Positions 19,575-32,600 of a DNA stretch of 64,000 nucleotides are shown in pieces; the first letter of the stretch is position 1; every line of letters begins with the position of its first letter. Position numbers and translations under genes: made by a program. The notes beneath the pieces were generated by a model. The model was not told the origin of the DNA. It saw only the letters and a program-made list of their open reading frames with translations, and ran no database searches. This stretch comes from Pyricularia pennisetigena. Taxonomy: Eukaryota; Ascomycota; Sordariomycetes; Magnaporthales; Pyriculariaceae. Where the stretch lies: positions 6,027,189 to 6,091,188 of the forward strand of contig NC_043744.1 of NCBI RefSeq assembly GCF_004337985.1, in the 5' to 3' direction.

Positions 19575-22115
19575 CCCCTTTTTTGCTATTATTTACATCA
19601 AGTCGGAAAAGACAAATATAAAAAAATAAAACCTTAAAAAAAGAAATCTGCCTTATGTGCCAACCCGATTCGAATTCCCGATATGAGCCCCCTGGATAAT
19701 TAAACCCTTTGCACCGACCCATAATCCCCGGAATGGACGAACCCCCGAATTGGAAAAAACCCCCAAAATTGTGATAACCCCCGGATTCGAACCCCCGATT
19801 TGCATAATATTAACCCACGGAATTAACTATTAAACCAGGTAAATAATTTGGTTATCCGTTGGTAATAATCCAAATTAGGCATATTATATAGAGTATTTCG
19901 AATGCGTAGATCGCCCAAAACACGAGTGCTTTCAATTTTGATTTAACTTTGGGTATAAGGTCGGTAAAAACTGCCTCTAAATTAATTTGTACAAAGTATA
20001 TTCGGGTAATACGGCCGGTATTGCGTAAATAAAAATCCAATATTTGCAAATAAAGGAAATGTAATGGGTAATAATTAATTAAAAAATTAATTCAAAATGT
20101 CTTCAAATTTAATAAATAAAAAATAAGCTTCTAAGCGTTTAAACCTTATAAATTCTAAAAAAACCTTGTAAATCGGAAGCGTTAGGGGTTTTATTAGGTT
20201 ACTAACGGGCATTTGTTTGGAATTTAGGTATTTTAAAGTTATTAATCCTTTGATAATCAATTCGCGTACGTAATAAAATTTTAATAGCGTATATTTAATA
20301 CGTCAATGATGGGTAAAGTTATATGCGTTAATTATAAAACTTATATTATTTCCAAATATTATAATAGGGTTTTTTATAAGTAATCCAACTCTTATAAATA
20401 GGTTTTGAGACTATTGTATTTTACGTAGGGTTTCCGTTAAAGCATCGGTTTTGGTTTTGAGGGTATTTAAAGCTATAATATTAGCTTTTTTGCATTTCCA
20501 CGTTATAAGGCCCCCAAATAAAGTGTACAAATATCCGTAAATGGATTTTGAATTTTCCTTAGCCCCGGCAAAATCGTTATTACTAAAACCCAGTGATTTA
20601 AAGTTTTTAAAACCTTTTATTAAAAAACTGGATAGTGATTCGGCTTTAAATACTTTATTTCCGTAATAAATAAATAAAGATTTAATACCCGCTAAATAAC
20701 GTAATATGTCTTTGATTGCCGTTAAATGGATTATAGTAGTTTTTACTAAAAGACATGGAAACCATTAAACCGTAAAATCGATATCCGGGCGCGTTCATAG
20801 TACTAAATATATAAAGGTGCCAATAATACGCTATGATAATTTAATTTTTAACGCATTGACGGGTTTACCCCCGCTATATTTTAGCACACCCGGTTGTAAA
20901 GGAATAAATATAGATCTGCGATTAATTAATCCGAACGTTGTTAATATTTCTTTTATATATTGATTCAAACAAAGCCAAAATGAGCGTTTAAACCTATTTT
21001 TTATAATTTAAACGCCTAAAAAATAAATTGCAGGGCCCTTGTTTTCCAACGCGTATACCTTATTGAAACGCGTTTTTAAGTCCTAAGTAAATTGCAATTA
21101 AGGACTTATTAGCAAGCAATCGGTTACAAAAATAACGATAGAATATTTGGATTTAACGTTTAAAAAACAGCGGGATTAGAGATTAACGGTTTAAAACCTT
21201 TTTTAGAAAATAGGGTTTTTAATTTGTTTTACCAATTTTTGGGACCCTGTCTCAAACCGTATAACGCCTTTTCCAACTGTATAACTTGCAATTTTTTCGG
21301 ATTATAACCTATTTCCACTAAAACTTAAGCGGTGGTAAAATTACAAAAATGAGCCTATTCGTTGAAACCGTTTGGAATTTGCAAATATATATTTACGTCG
21401 GTAAAATCACTATTTAAAAGGGCACAATTAAAATGGATTTGTTCTATTTCCCAATTTGATGCATTAGCTGTAATTAATAACATACGCCAGGTAGGTGGTA
21501 TATTAGTATTAGCAAAAATTCCGATATAATTTGGGTTTTCGACCTGTAAAAAACCCCTAATAATAAATTTAATTTTATATTTTATAGGTTTATTATTTTT
21601 ATCCTTTTTTAATTCAAATACCGGCCGGGTAAAAACGAGTTCACGGCCAGCAGGCATCTTAATTTTAGGGATAAAACGGAAGGTTTTTGCGGTAACGATT
21701 TGGTCGAATTTAAGCGCTAAAATAGCTCACCATTTCGCATTTTTAAGGTTATTCAGGGCCTACTGGTAGCTATTCGGCTCATTGTTTTTAGTGGGGTTTC
21801 TTTTTATTTTTCTTTTAGCTTAAAAACAAAAATAATGCACGTAACTTATATTTATTAAATCTGGGTTTTCGAACTGCGAATTTAATCCCACATTCTGTAT
21901 TTTAGGCACTGAAAACACCGGAATTTCCGTTGTTTTAAATACTGAATTAGGTACCGCTACCGTTATAAGTTTTGGGGGGCGAATAGTAGGTCATACAGGT
22001 TTGGCTGGCTCCGTATTTCCAGGGTTTAAATGCCCTGTAACTGGTGGTAATTGCCCTGTACCAGGTGGTGAATGCCCTGTATTTTTAGGTGGTAAATACC
22101 CTATTCTTTTAAGGT
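19019..22115 (-). mobile_element. Copia retrotransposon C2, 3' part, RIP-degraded
   Basis: Minus-strand relic with reverse transcriptase readable at 21,657-21,355 (frame containing KDKNNKPIKYKIKFIIRGF and NTNIPPTWRMLLITANAS), RNase H-like remains near 20,400-20,800, and a 3' LTR at 19,019-19,574. The same protein stretch occurs in copy C1 at 59,267-59,542. A three-fold 21-24-bp tandem repeat (CCCTGT...GGTGGTAA) lies at about 22,029-22,105. Homology with C1 stops near 22,115, so the gag/integrase half and the 5' LTR are missing. Confidence 0.8.
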
Positions 22116-22172
22116 TTTATTAATTATGCCGCTGTTCAATTGGCTGCGCGCATGAAAAATGCAGCCGACTGC

Positions 22173-24008
22173 TAGTTTCAGGGCTCGTCCCTAAAGCCCA
22201 GAGCTCCACAATTAATCCACTTCGTGGCTCAATCGCGGTTTTGCAATGTACCTGTGGGTCCATCCAAAAAACATTTTGGTTCAGGTTTGAGGACAATTTG
22301 TCGATTTTCGCCGTTTATGGCGGTATTTTTGGCCTTTTTTCGACCGATACTCCTTTATTATTCCACAATTACGCAAAATATCGAAAAAAGAAAATATCGT
22401 TGAAAATAGCGTTTAATACCGCTATTAGCAGCGATTTGAATTATTTTATTATTTGTTATAACGGCCGATTTGGATACCACCTGCCCTTAATCCGTTTATG
22501 GCGGTACTGGTTTTTCGATTTTTTTTTAATATTATTTTTTATTGTTAACCGAATTTTATAATTTTTGCACGTGGAGGGTTGTATATATATATATATATAC
22601 CGTTGTAGTAAGTTTTGATGCTTATACCGATTTGTATAAGCAGTTAAATAAGCGGATAGGCAAAATATATACTTTTTTATATATAATTTATAATCGAAAT
22701 TCGCTTATATTTTTACCAATTTTGACGATAATAAAGCCAGAGTTTCAGGGATTGGACTATTTATGTAGACCAACGTCCACGTGGAGCCCAATCCATATTA
22801 TTGGCTTTTAAAGCTTTTCTATATTAAAAAATACTAGATGTAAATTTTATGAATGTTTTTGCATTATTTAATTAATTTGTTATTATTGTTGTTTTGCAAC
22901 CAAATTCTACGGTTTTTGCTCGTGGGGGGTGGTCCACGACTGTATAGTATAGTGGTGTATTTTGGTACACATATTCGACTATATAAACCGTTAAATAAGC
23001 GGATAGGTAAAGTGTATATAATTTTATATACAATTTACAATTGAAATCTTTTCACATTTTTACCAATCTTTATAATAACAAGGCCAGAATTTCAGGGATT
23101 ATATTAAGTATATAAGCAAACGTTAGCGTGGTGTCTAGCTTATGGTACCCATTTAAATCTCCTTTTTATATAAAAATATATTAAATTTGTACCATTTCTT
23201 TTATGTTTTATTCAATTAAATGAAATTCCCAAAAATAAGGTCGAATCGCATTTTAGTACAAATTTATAAAAGAGTGAATAGATGAGAAGTTTTTTTTAGT
23301 TTACTATCATTTGCGTAAATTATTTAGCTTTTGAATAATTTAATAATCAATATAAAAATATTAATAAAAGCTTTGTTTTAAACCACACCTGCATGCATTT
23401 TGTAATTGAAAGTCTGCTAAGTAACAAATATATTATTTGAACTTAAATTAATACTATACTGCATAATTTAGAATAATAATTAAATATAATCAAAAATTAC
23501 AAATCTTATTTAATATTTTAATATTTTGCCAAATAAATTGGATAAAGAAACGCGGTTTCAATAAAAGGATTGCCAAAGCCCAGTCAGTTTAACGCAGGTT
23601 AATTCACATTTTTACGATTTTTATTTAATTTTATATTCGAACATTTAATTGTATACCGTGGTTACACCATTTATTTTACTATTATAATGCGTTTGCAATA
23701 TATATACCCGCTACAAACGGCGAAATACGACAAATTATCGTTAATAATACCGCTATAAACGGCGAAATGCGACAAATTATTATTGGTAATATTGGCGTAC
23801 CGCTATAAATGGCGAAATGCGACAAATTGGTATTGGTAATACTGGCGTACCGCCATAAATGGCGAAATGCGACAAAATGTCCTCAAATTAAAACGAGCGC
23901 GATCTTTTCGGCCAATGTAATTGGTCGAAAAGCTATGTGGCTAAAAGGTATATGGAGCGCTCGGTCCCCACTGCGAAGCAGGGGGGTCTAGTCTGAGCAT
24001 TGAGACTA
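22173..24008 (+). mobile_element. MULE-like non-autonomous element, copy 2 (complete)
   Basis: 1,836 bp, starting TAGTTTCAGGGCTC and ending GAGACTA, flanked by a perfect 9-bp target duplication GCCGACTGC (22164-22172 and 24009-24017). The terminal inverted repeat is only about 15 bp and imperfect, but there is a strong subterminal inverted repeat of about 38 bp (about 22,290-22,326 against 23,848-23,886). The right side has four tandem copies of a 52-57-bp unit containing CCGCTATAAACGGCGAAATG (23,709-23,886). No transposase is seen. A 9-bp duplication is typical of Mutator-like elements. Confidence 0.78.
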
Positions 24009-24222
24009 GCCGACTGCACTTAACGTGCGGTTACAGGGCCTTTATAAGGCCTGTTTTTTTAACACCACCCCTTAAACGTTATTTAGGGAGCCCAAACCTG
24101 AAAATAAGTTTGCTTTTACATTGCGTGGCCCTAAGCAAGCACCCTCACTTATAGTGGGTTTTCCAATGTGGGTTGGCCTCCATTGGGTAAAGCTTATTGC
24201 TTGGGCTAACGAGGGGCAATTG
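24009..24222. other. RIP-poor island between MULE-like copies
   Basis: About 214 bases with normal CA/TG content, unlike its surroundings, including inverted repeats such as AGGGCCTTTATAAGGCCTG and CCAATG...CATTGG. Together with 22,116-22,163 it is the sequence into which copy 2 inserted. Identity unknown. Confidence 0.4.
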
Positions 24223-24370
24223 TAGTCTTAGGGCATATCCCTGAAACCCAAAGCTCCACAATTGATCCACTCCGTTCGCTTCGCTCCACTTCGTGGCTTA
24301 ATTACGGTTTTGCAATATATTTATGGGTCTATCCAAAAAACGTTTTGGTTTAGCTTTGAGGACAATTTGT
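24223..24370 (+). mobile_element. MULE-like element, copy 3 (5' end only)
   Basis: TAGTCTTAGGGC start followed by about 148 bp matching the 5' end of the full copies, then interrupted by another copy at 24,371. Confidence 0.7.
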
Positions 24371-24735
24371 TAGTCTTAGGGCTCATCCCTGAAGCCCAAA
24401 GCTCCACAATTGATTCACTTCGTTCGCTTCGCTCCATTTCGTGGCTCAATTGCGGCTTTGCAATATACCTGTGGGTCCATCCAAAAAACGTTTTGGTTTA
24501 GGTTTAAGGACAATTTGTCGATTTTCGCCGTTTATGGCGGTATTTTTGGCCTTTTTGCGACCGATACTCCCTTATTATTCCACAATTACGTAAAATATCG
24601 AAAAAAGAAAACATCGTTGAAAATAGGAATTAGTAAACCTTTTTTATTAATCCAAAACTTTTTGCACCCGGTACGCCAATTAAAAGTTGGATATAGCCCG
24701 CCTTTTATCCGTTTATGGCGGTATCCTATTATTAA
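24371..24735 (+). mobile_element. MULE-like element, copy 4 (5' part), nested in copy 3
   Basis: Starts TAGTCTTAGGGCTCATC and matches the full copies to about 24,735 before the sequence changes into the helicase unit. Confidence 0.7.
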
Positions 24736-24744
24736 CCCAAAAAC

Positions 24745-25115
24745 ATTATCGATATTTATTTCGCATTTTAATAATAACGATTATAATCCGTTAAAATTTA
24801 TATGTAAAAAATCGCAAAAACGAAAGGAATTTTTACATATAAATTTTAATCCAAATATCGCAAAATTATTTATTTTATAATACGTATAAGGTAAATTTTA
24901 TTTAATATATTATACGTCCATATATAAATATTATCGATACCTATTTCGGATTTTATTAATAACGATTATAATCCGTTAAAATTTACATGGGGAAAATCGC
25001 AAAAGCGAAAGGAATTTTTATATGTAAATTTTAATATAAATAACGTAAAACCACTAATTTTACAATCCGTATAAAGTATATATTATATAATACGTTATAT
25101 ATCCACCCATTAAAA
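24745..25115. repeat. tandem duplication of about 185 bp, each unit with a hairpin
   Basis: Two adjacent units start ATTATCGATA at 24,745 and 24,930. The first holds a perfect inverted repeat with 18-bp arms (24,793-24,810 and 24,830-24,847; loop of 19 bases). The second has a shorter version with 11-bp arms. It lies just before the RecQ relic and may mark the end or promoter region of the helicase unit. Confidence 0.65.
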
Positions 25116-25199
25116 AAAAACCATTATTTCCGCAAATTTTTATATATTCGTATTAAATTATATATATATAATATCCGGAAATACGGCAATATATACCTC

Positions 25200-27240
25200 G
25201 TTTTCCCACTAAATCGACGCAATTTTTCGCGGTCCTAATCCGGTATACGCGGCGGTAATTACCTTTTCCGACGTACATATTTTCCCGGAATTATACGCCA
25301 AAACCAAAGTTTTTGGTAATTTAAACCTATAATATAAATTTGTTTCCTTAATTATTATATGGTTTTTAAATTTCCACAAACCCCCCTTATATTTTTGCAC
25401 GAATTCCATATTATAATTAAATGCAATATATATACCGCGTTTTATATAATATAAAAAATGTTATTTTGCTGGTAAAAACCGGGTACGGGAAAAATATAAT
25501 ATTGCAAATTACCTCGGTTATTCGCAATAATATTATTATTATCCAAATAATCCTATTAAATAAATTAAAGTAAAAACAATTACGCAATATATAACGTTAT
25601 CCCGCCGCGAACCCCAAATTAATCGATAAATCCATTATAAACGTAAATATAAATATACGGTTTTTATTACCAAAATTAATTTTATTTAACATAATTTTTT
25701 TTGGAACCCGCAAACCGTTTGTAAATATACGCACATTTTTTTAAACCCGGAATAAACCACCAATTACCGATTTTTTAAATTTTTTTAAAACCCTATATTC
25801 CACCAACGTATCGTTTTATTTGCTATTAATAAGTTTTATATAATCTTATAATGGAAGGATTTTAAAAAATCGTGTTTTATATTGCGTTTGGTCCGGGTAA
25901 TTATACCAATAACCGTATTTATATTCGGGTGCACCGTAATTTTTACAGCAAAAGTCAAAACCTACGTTTTCGACCAATTGTATTATAAAAGGATAATACG
26001 TTTCGTTAAAACGCTTTTCGATCGATCCGAAATTACGATTATAATATAATATTTGGAACGTAAAACTTTTATTAACGATTACCGGCGTTTCTTATTCCTA
26101 ATAAGGAATATTATACCATTATCCGCCACCCGTATTTTTAAAATTATTATATATATGGACGCTAGGAACCGTATTATTTAAACACGCCAATTCGTAATAA
26201 AAAATTTCGTACTTAGGAAATTTATTAAACGAAACGTAATCGATATAATTATTCGGTATAATGCATTTACATTTAAAATCGATAAAACTAAAATTTACGC
26301 AAAACTTTCCAAACCGGATTTTGAAATTTTTATTATATTTTCCATTTTATTTTTGGTTATAGGTATAAATATACCTAATATAAAACGTGTAATGCAATAT
26401 GGCGCGTTAATATTAAACGACCCCGTAAGCCTGTGGTAAAAGTTCGGACGAACCGCACGCGGGCCTAACCGTAAAGGAACCGTATATTTTTTTACGCTTT
26501 ATTAGTATTTCGATACGCAGCGGTCCATCGTTAAATATAAATTAACCAAACTAAAATGATTAACCAAGTTAATTAAATAACCCGTAATATTACGAAAAAA
26601 CGCTAAAAATTTACAAATTACCCATTTAAATTTTTTAACGTATTTATAAACGCGGTTATTCCTTATTTACTTTTTACGTATCGCTAAATTTAATTTAAAC
26701 GATAATAACCGGCAAAAGCGTCCGAATTATTATAAACCGGTTTTTTGGGTATATTTAAACCACGCGTTCCGCGCCATTTAACGCAATAGGAAATAATAAA
26801 TAGGAAAAAATTAAAAAAAGGCGCCAAATATGCAAATTTTCGTTAACGTTAAATACTTTCGACGAATTATATTAGATTTTATATAGGAAACGAATCCATT
26901 TTTTACAATAAACCAATTTAAAAATTATTGCAACGCTTGTCTATATTAAATTGGAGTTTTACCCGTATTACCCCCTAAAAAATAACCAATTAAAATATTT
27001 AGGAAAAATTCCAAAAAAGGTTTTATGTTTAAACAGTTGGATAAATAGGGTACCCATTTTGCAATAACCATTTTTTTCCCAAACCCGGGGCGGTTATACG
27101 ATTTATTATCCTAGTTAATATTACCCAAACCAGTAATTTTTAATATTATTAAAAATGTCGTCCATTCCTATAACCGGGAATGGACGAAAAACGATTTGTT
27201 GGAAAATATTCCAAATTTACAATTAATTAAATTGTTTAAA
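25200..27240 (+). pseudogene. RecQ-like DNA helicase relic, RIP-inactivated
   Basis: Plus-strand helicase motifs are readable despite stops. Motif I is VKTGYGKN near 25,470-25,500 (expected GKS/GKT). The DExH box reads NKFY at 25,828-25,839. FGCTVIFTAKV near 25,905-25,940 is the motif III region. VIGINIPNIKRVMQYGA near 26,350-26,405 is motif V, and FGRTARGPNRKGTVYF near 26,440-26,490 is motif VI. This order and spacing is that of RecQ-family 3'-5' helicases, known in fungi also as telomere-linked helicases. Most changes from consensus are G-to-A or C-to-T. A C-terminal tail continues to about 27,235. It lies upstream of and in the same direction as the SNF2 relic. Confidence 0.78.
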
Positions 27241-28400
27241 CAATAAAACGATTATTTCGTTGCTTAATTCCCAATAATATACGAAAATGGGATACGAAAT
27301 TACGCCTTTTATTTGCACAAATAATAAAAGAAAAGGCGGCGTAATCAAAACACGGTGGTATTTTAGGAAACGATGGATATAATTAACAATTATTCGGGAA
27401 AACAAACTAATAAACGCCGACGAACGAATTAAACGGTGTTATAACTATAAATTAAAATGCTGGTTCACGTTAACGGTTGCAAAAATATTTAGCATAGGAA
27501 CGTTTATAAATTTATAATTTAAAGATTAAAAGGCGATTGAGGTTAAATCCTAATTAAATTGAATAACGTACCCTGGATTATAAAAGGGTCGAGCGATAAA
27601 AAAGGCGACGCCGAATTAGATTAACTAAGGGGGGAGGATTTAACAGCGTAAGGTATATAATTGTTAAATATTAAAATCCCCAATTAACGGTTTAAATAAA
27701 ACGACCAAATGCTGGATAATAATAATTATTACGTAAATTGAAAGTTTGGATTATATATAGGTTGGTACGGCGTAACGGCGCCCCGATTAAAAATAAAAGG
27801 GTTCGATATTGCGAATTGTGACAATTGTTACGGTTAAATTTCGGAAATTTCGGCGTTTTTATTTTAATTTTATTTTATTAACACAAAACCCCATAGGTAA
27901 ACCCAATTATAAATACCTTTTTTTATTTTTATTAGCTTCTTTTCTTTTTACAATAAAAACCTTTTTCCCGGCCGCCAGACTTTTTTTTGTAACAATTGAT
28001 AAAAACTTGTGACGATTGAGCTAACGTTTAATTTTTAACTAATAGACGTAATAATTGTTACAATCGCAAAGTTGCTTTAGCAAATATTGCAAATATATTC
28101 GTTAGCAAGTTTAATTAAAATATTTTTAATTGGATAAAGCTGTTTATACCTTACCCACCCAAGCAGGTATTAACCCAATCGGAACGAGGGTAAATTATAA
28201 TTAACGCCCCTGCATTGTAAGGGTACCCCCCACCCGGTTAAATCCGGGGCAAATTAATTAATTTTATTATAATAGTAATTATAATAATTGTTTTAATTTG
28301 CTAAAAGCCGTAACAATTGTGACAATTATATTTCTTTGTCACTATAGTTCCCAAAAAACGCCAAAAAGGTAAGACCTCCGCCCAAACCACCACTAAATTT
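27241..28400. other. spacer between RecQ and SNF2 relics, with palindromes
   Basis: No recognisable coding motif. It contains the first members of a palindrome family: TTGTGACAATTGTTAC (about 27,815-27,831), GTAATAATTGTTACAATC (about 28,049-28,066) and GTAACAATTGTGACAATT (about 28,310-28,328). It probably holds the 3' flank of the RecQ gene and the promoter of the SNF2 gene. Confidence 0.5.
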
Positions 28401-28639
28401 ACGTTGGAATATATATTTAATAATATTAAATTATTTACCAATTTAATAACCACATTATAAAAAGGAGCGCGGATAAAAAAAATAAACCAATATTTTAAGG
28501 ATTTGGAAAATTACGACGCGGATATTGCAATTATTTTGGAATTAAATTTTACTCGGTTGGACCGTTTTATATTACAGGGTTATTCGGATGTAACCGGAAT
28601 CCTTTTAAATTTTCCCCCCATTTTTAATAATAACAATAA

Positions 28640-28870
28640 CAATTAAAATAATACCGATATGGATTCCGGTGATAATAAATTTACCCCCGCCCCCGTCGAT
28701 AAAAATGGAAATAACACCGATATGGACGCCGGCGATAACGAGTTTACCCCCGCCCCCGTCGATTATAATAACGACGATATTTATATGGGCGAAAACGATA
28801 ATTAACCTGCCCCCGCGTCCGTTAATAAAGGCGATAATAATGTTAATATGGACGATAATTATAACGAATT
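28640..28870 (+). repeat. 63-bp tandem repeat encoding a 21-residue motif
   Basis: About three units coding NTDMDSGDNKFTPAPVD-like peptide, in the N-terminal part of the SNF2 relic. Two units are well conserved, the third is degraded. Confidence 0.65.
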
Positions 28871-29601
28871 TGCCCCGGATTTGGATAACCGCCAATTGCA
28901 AATTTTTTTGGCATTTTTTAAACCATTTATTAACGTATTATCCCCGCCACCAAAGGACCCTAAAAACCGGTTTTTTACATTATAACCGGAAATTATTATT
29001 GACCCGGTACCCGCGCCATTAAGTAGGCCGCCCGTACCCCGTATATATAAAACCACCACCGTTCGGCCAATTAAAGTTAATTTTATTTCGGTATCGCGGA
29101 CGTAACCCAAATTTAATTTAACGCCAAATAATGGACCGATAAATTTCGTATAACCCGAATATTATTTCCCATTATATAAAAATACGGATTTCCAGGATTA
29201 TTTGCCCGTCCCGTTATGGAAGGATTTTTAATTGGGTAAAAACCAATTTATATCGGCGATAATTATTATAATTTGGCGCAGGGTAAGGAATACAAATATT
29301 TTTAAAATAGTTTGTATTATACCCCATTTAAGTTATATTAATTGCTTTAAAATTAATAATAATACCAACCCGCCCGCCTGGTTCGGTCGCGGAAATAACA
29401 TTTTCCGCAATACGAACGAAACTTTAATCGCCCAAACTTTTAAACGTTTTTAATCCGTTGCTAGCGTCGTTGCAATAAAAATACGCGTTAATGGCCAAAT
29501 TTTGGTATACCATTTTAACAGTAATTCGTCGAATAAAAGCGAGGTAATGGTCGTATTTGGTTGCGAAAAAACAAATGCTTTAATATAATATATTAATATA
29601 A

Positions 29602-32600
29602 CAGGTTAATATTTCCTTTTATTAAATTGCGACAATTATTACAATTTTTGCATTAATATATCCTGTTATTTACTATATTGTAATAGCTATTACAATTTTT
29701 TGCGGTAATACCAAATAATTATTGCTATAATGTAATAATTGTTACAATTTGGTTTTTACCCTTTTATATATTTTATAATAACGGGTATAATTTTAATTGT
29801 TAATTAATTTATTTTCAGTCACCGACGTATTCGGGTTTTTAATTTATTTTAAAATAGTTAATCCCGGTAAATAAATTAAAGGTAATAAAATACCCGTTTG
29901 GTAAGAAATTTTGGCCTCGGTACCGGATATATTTAACGATAGGGGTATTAAACCTATTTTCGATAATTTGGCAAATCGGCGTCGCCTACCCCTTATCCCC
30001 CCTTTTATCCGTTGAAGCGATATTAATTTCCCCGGGTTAAAAATATTCGCATATAAATTTAAACCGGTTTCAATTCCCACAATTTTCGCCACAATATTAA
30101 TTTACCTGCGGATAATAACCACCGGACCTAATTTTAAAAACGGCGATTTAAAATTTAAAACCGTTAACCTTGGATTATATATGTATAGCGGTTATTATAT
30201 CGACGATTAGTTTAAGGTTTGCTACCATTTTTTTTATTTTATTTTTCGCCGGTAGGGAAAAATCGTTGTTGGAAATAAAAAAAGTTTTAACGATTTTGGT
30301 GGAAATTACCGCAACCTTTTTAAATTTAATGTCGAACAATTTTCCACCCTGTTTATTATCGCTGATTATACAATTATCGCCGATAATGTTATCGCCCTAA
30401 ATAATTTGTATTTAATGCAATTTTAGCATCGTTTGGTTACCCGTTCGCGAACCGATTAAATTATCGACGTCGCCAATTTATTTAGTTTTAACCGCGCCTG
30501 CTATAATAGGACGATAATAATATTCGCTATCGATACCTGGTCCCGTTTTAAACCTATTAAAATCGGACGGTTAAAAAAAAAAGCGTGCAAATTAAATTTA
30601 AATGCATTTATTGGATTTGTTAACATTTAAAGGTATTTTTAACAATTTGTACGACGAGGGGCGGTTTTATTATCCCATTTTTACCAAACCCAAAATAAAA
30701 ATTACCGAATTTTATCCCAAATTTTTTGGCGACGACCAATAAAACGATTTTTTCAATTTTATGCAAACCCAATCCATTATCGCCGATTGATTTGCTGATA
30801 TGGACCGCGCAAAAAAGGAAATTTTTAAGGACGCCCGCGAAAAGTTTTTAACGGTTTTTTTGGTACATTATACGCAATTTTCCATTTTAATTAAAGGTTA
30901 TCCCTGGATTGGTTATTTTTTTTATCCGGACGCGACTTAGGTTGTTATAAAAAAATTGCGCCTTTTTTAAAGTATTTTGCCTGTCGACGGTTTAAATACC
31001 GATAATAAAATCGGTTTTAAATATATAAAAATTAAGGGCAAATATTTTTGGTTTAATTGGGATATCTTTAATATTCCTTTTGGTCGTTATTAGCTACCCT
31101 ATTAACTGGTTGGTAAATTATATATATATTATCCTTAATAATTGTAATTATCGTTACAATTTTGCCTTTATTTCTGTGATTATTATTACAATCCTGCCCC
31201 TTTTTTTGTAATTATTATTACAATCCCACCCCTATTTTTGTAATTATTATTACAATTTTTATTTTTGTTAAATTAACTTTTTTTTCGGTTTAAATACCCA
31301 TATTTTATTAAAATTGGAGCAGTTAACTTTTAAAAATTGGTTATTAACCAACGAAATAGGTATAGGAAAAACGATTATTTATTTTACGGCGATTTGTATA
31401 TGGTATATCCGTTATTAATACGACCGATTTATCCAAAATACCGACGGATATTTTCCCATTTTAATTTTCGTTCCGGCCAACTTTATTTCGCAAACATTTA
31501 AAAAGGTAATAACCAATTTCCCAACTTTTAGCGTTAAATGCTATTATGGTTTAACCGAGGTATACGCTGCCGATACACCGCGAACGGTTGCTATTTTTAC
31601 CCAGGCGCAGTTTTACGATATTTTAACCAAATTCGCCGCCCGCAAATTTAATCCCAAATCTGCGGGTACGGTTATTATTATATTTTATTCGACATTTTTA
31701 ATCCGAAAAATTGAGCAATTGGACGAAATCCATAACGCGGAAAAGGTGTTTAATTTATAGTATATAAATAAAATTATCGATTCTAATCCTTAGCAGCGCC
31801 CCCCCGACGTCAATAATTTCGACGATTATTCCGATATTAAAAATAATATTTAATAAGTCTTTTTTTGTAATAATTATTATAATTTCGTTATATTAATATA
31901 TTTGTTTAAATTAAATAATTTTGTTAGGAACCGTTAACGCAAAAACGGTCGGAAAGCCGGGTTTCCCACGGGCGAAAATATTAAAAATATCCGGCGTTTG
32001 GTTATATATTTACTATCCGGTATTTTTTTTAACGTATAATTGGAAACGACATAGAATATTTCCGCTACCGCGAATCGATAACACACCGCGCATTTCGCCT
32101 TATTATTTGCATTAATCGGGGTATAACCATTATTACGCCGATTATTAACAAAATTAGGGATATTACTGGTTTTAGTGCCCTAGTTTGGGATAAATTGCGA
32201 TTTTTTTCGCCGGATTTAAAGGTTTATTTTAGGAAAATATATTTACGGTCGATTATATTTGGGAAAGTAGTGGTTATTTCGTCGTTTTTAATATCGATAA
32301 AAATACCAAAACTTTTTTATAAAAATTCGAATCGATGGGCTGGGAATAATGGTTATTTTACCTTCGAATTTTAAATTTTATAATTTCTACCATTATATTA
32401 AACGAAAAGTCGTTAGTGATTTTTAAATATACGGGCGTATTTACGGTATATAAAGGTATGGATACCGGGTTTATTTTGCCCAACGGTATAATTATTTATT
32501 CCCGTAAACGCATTCCGCCTTATAATATTATTATTAAGGAGCTCCAATTTGGCCACCGTTTTGAAAACGTTATAACGAATACCGAAATAATTTTTAAAAA

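Noticed and set aside
22241..22561. Protein encoded by the MULE-like element
   Set aside because: The frame covers the terminal and subterminal repeats, differs between copies and has no transposase motif.
24745..25115. CRISPR-like repeat array
   Set aside because: Only two long adjacent units without spacers, in a fungal transposon nest.
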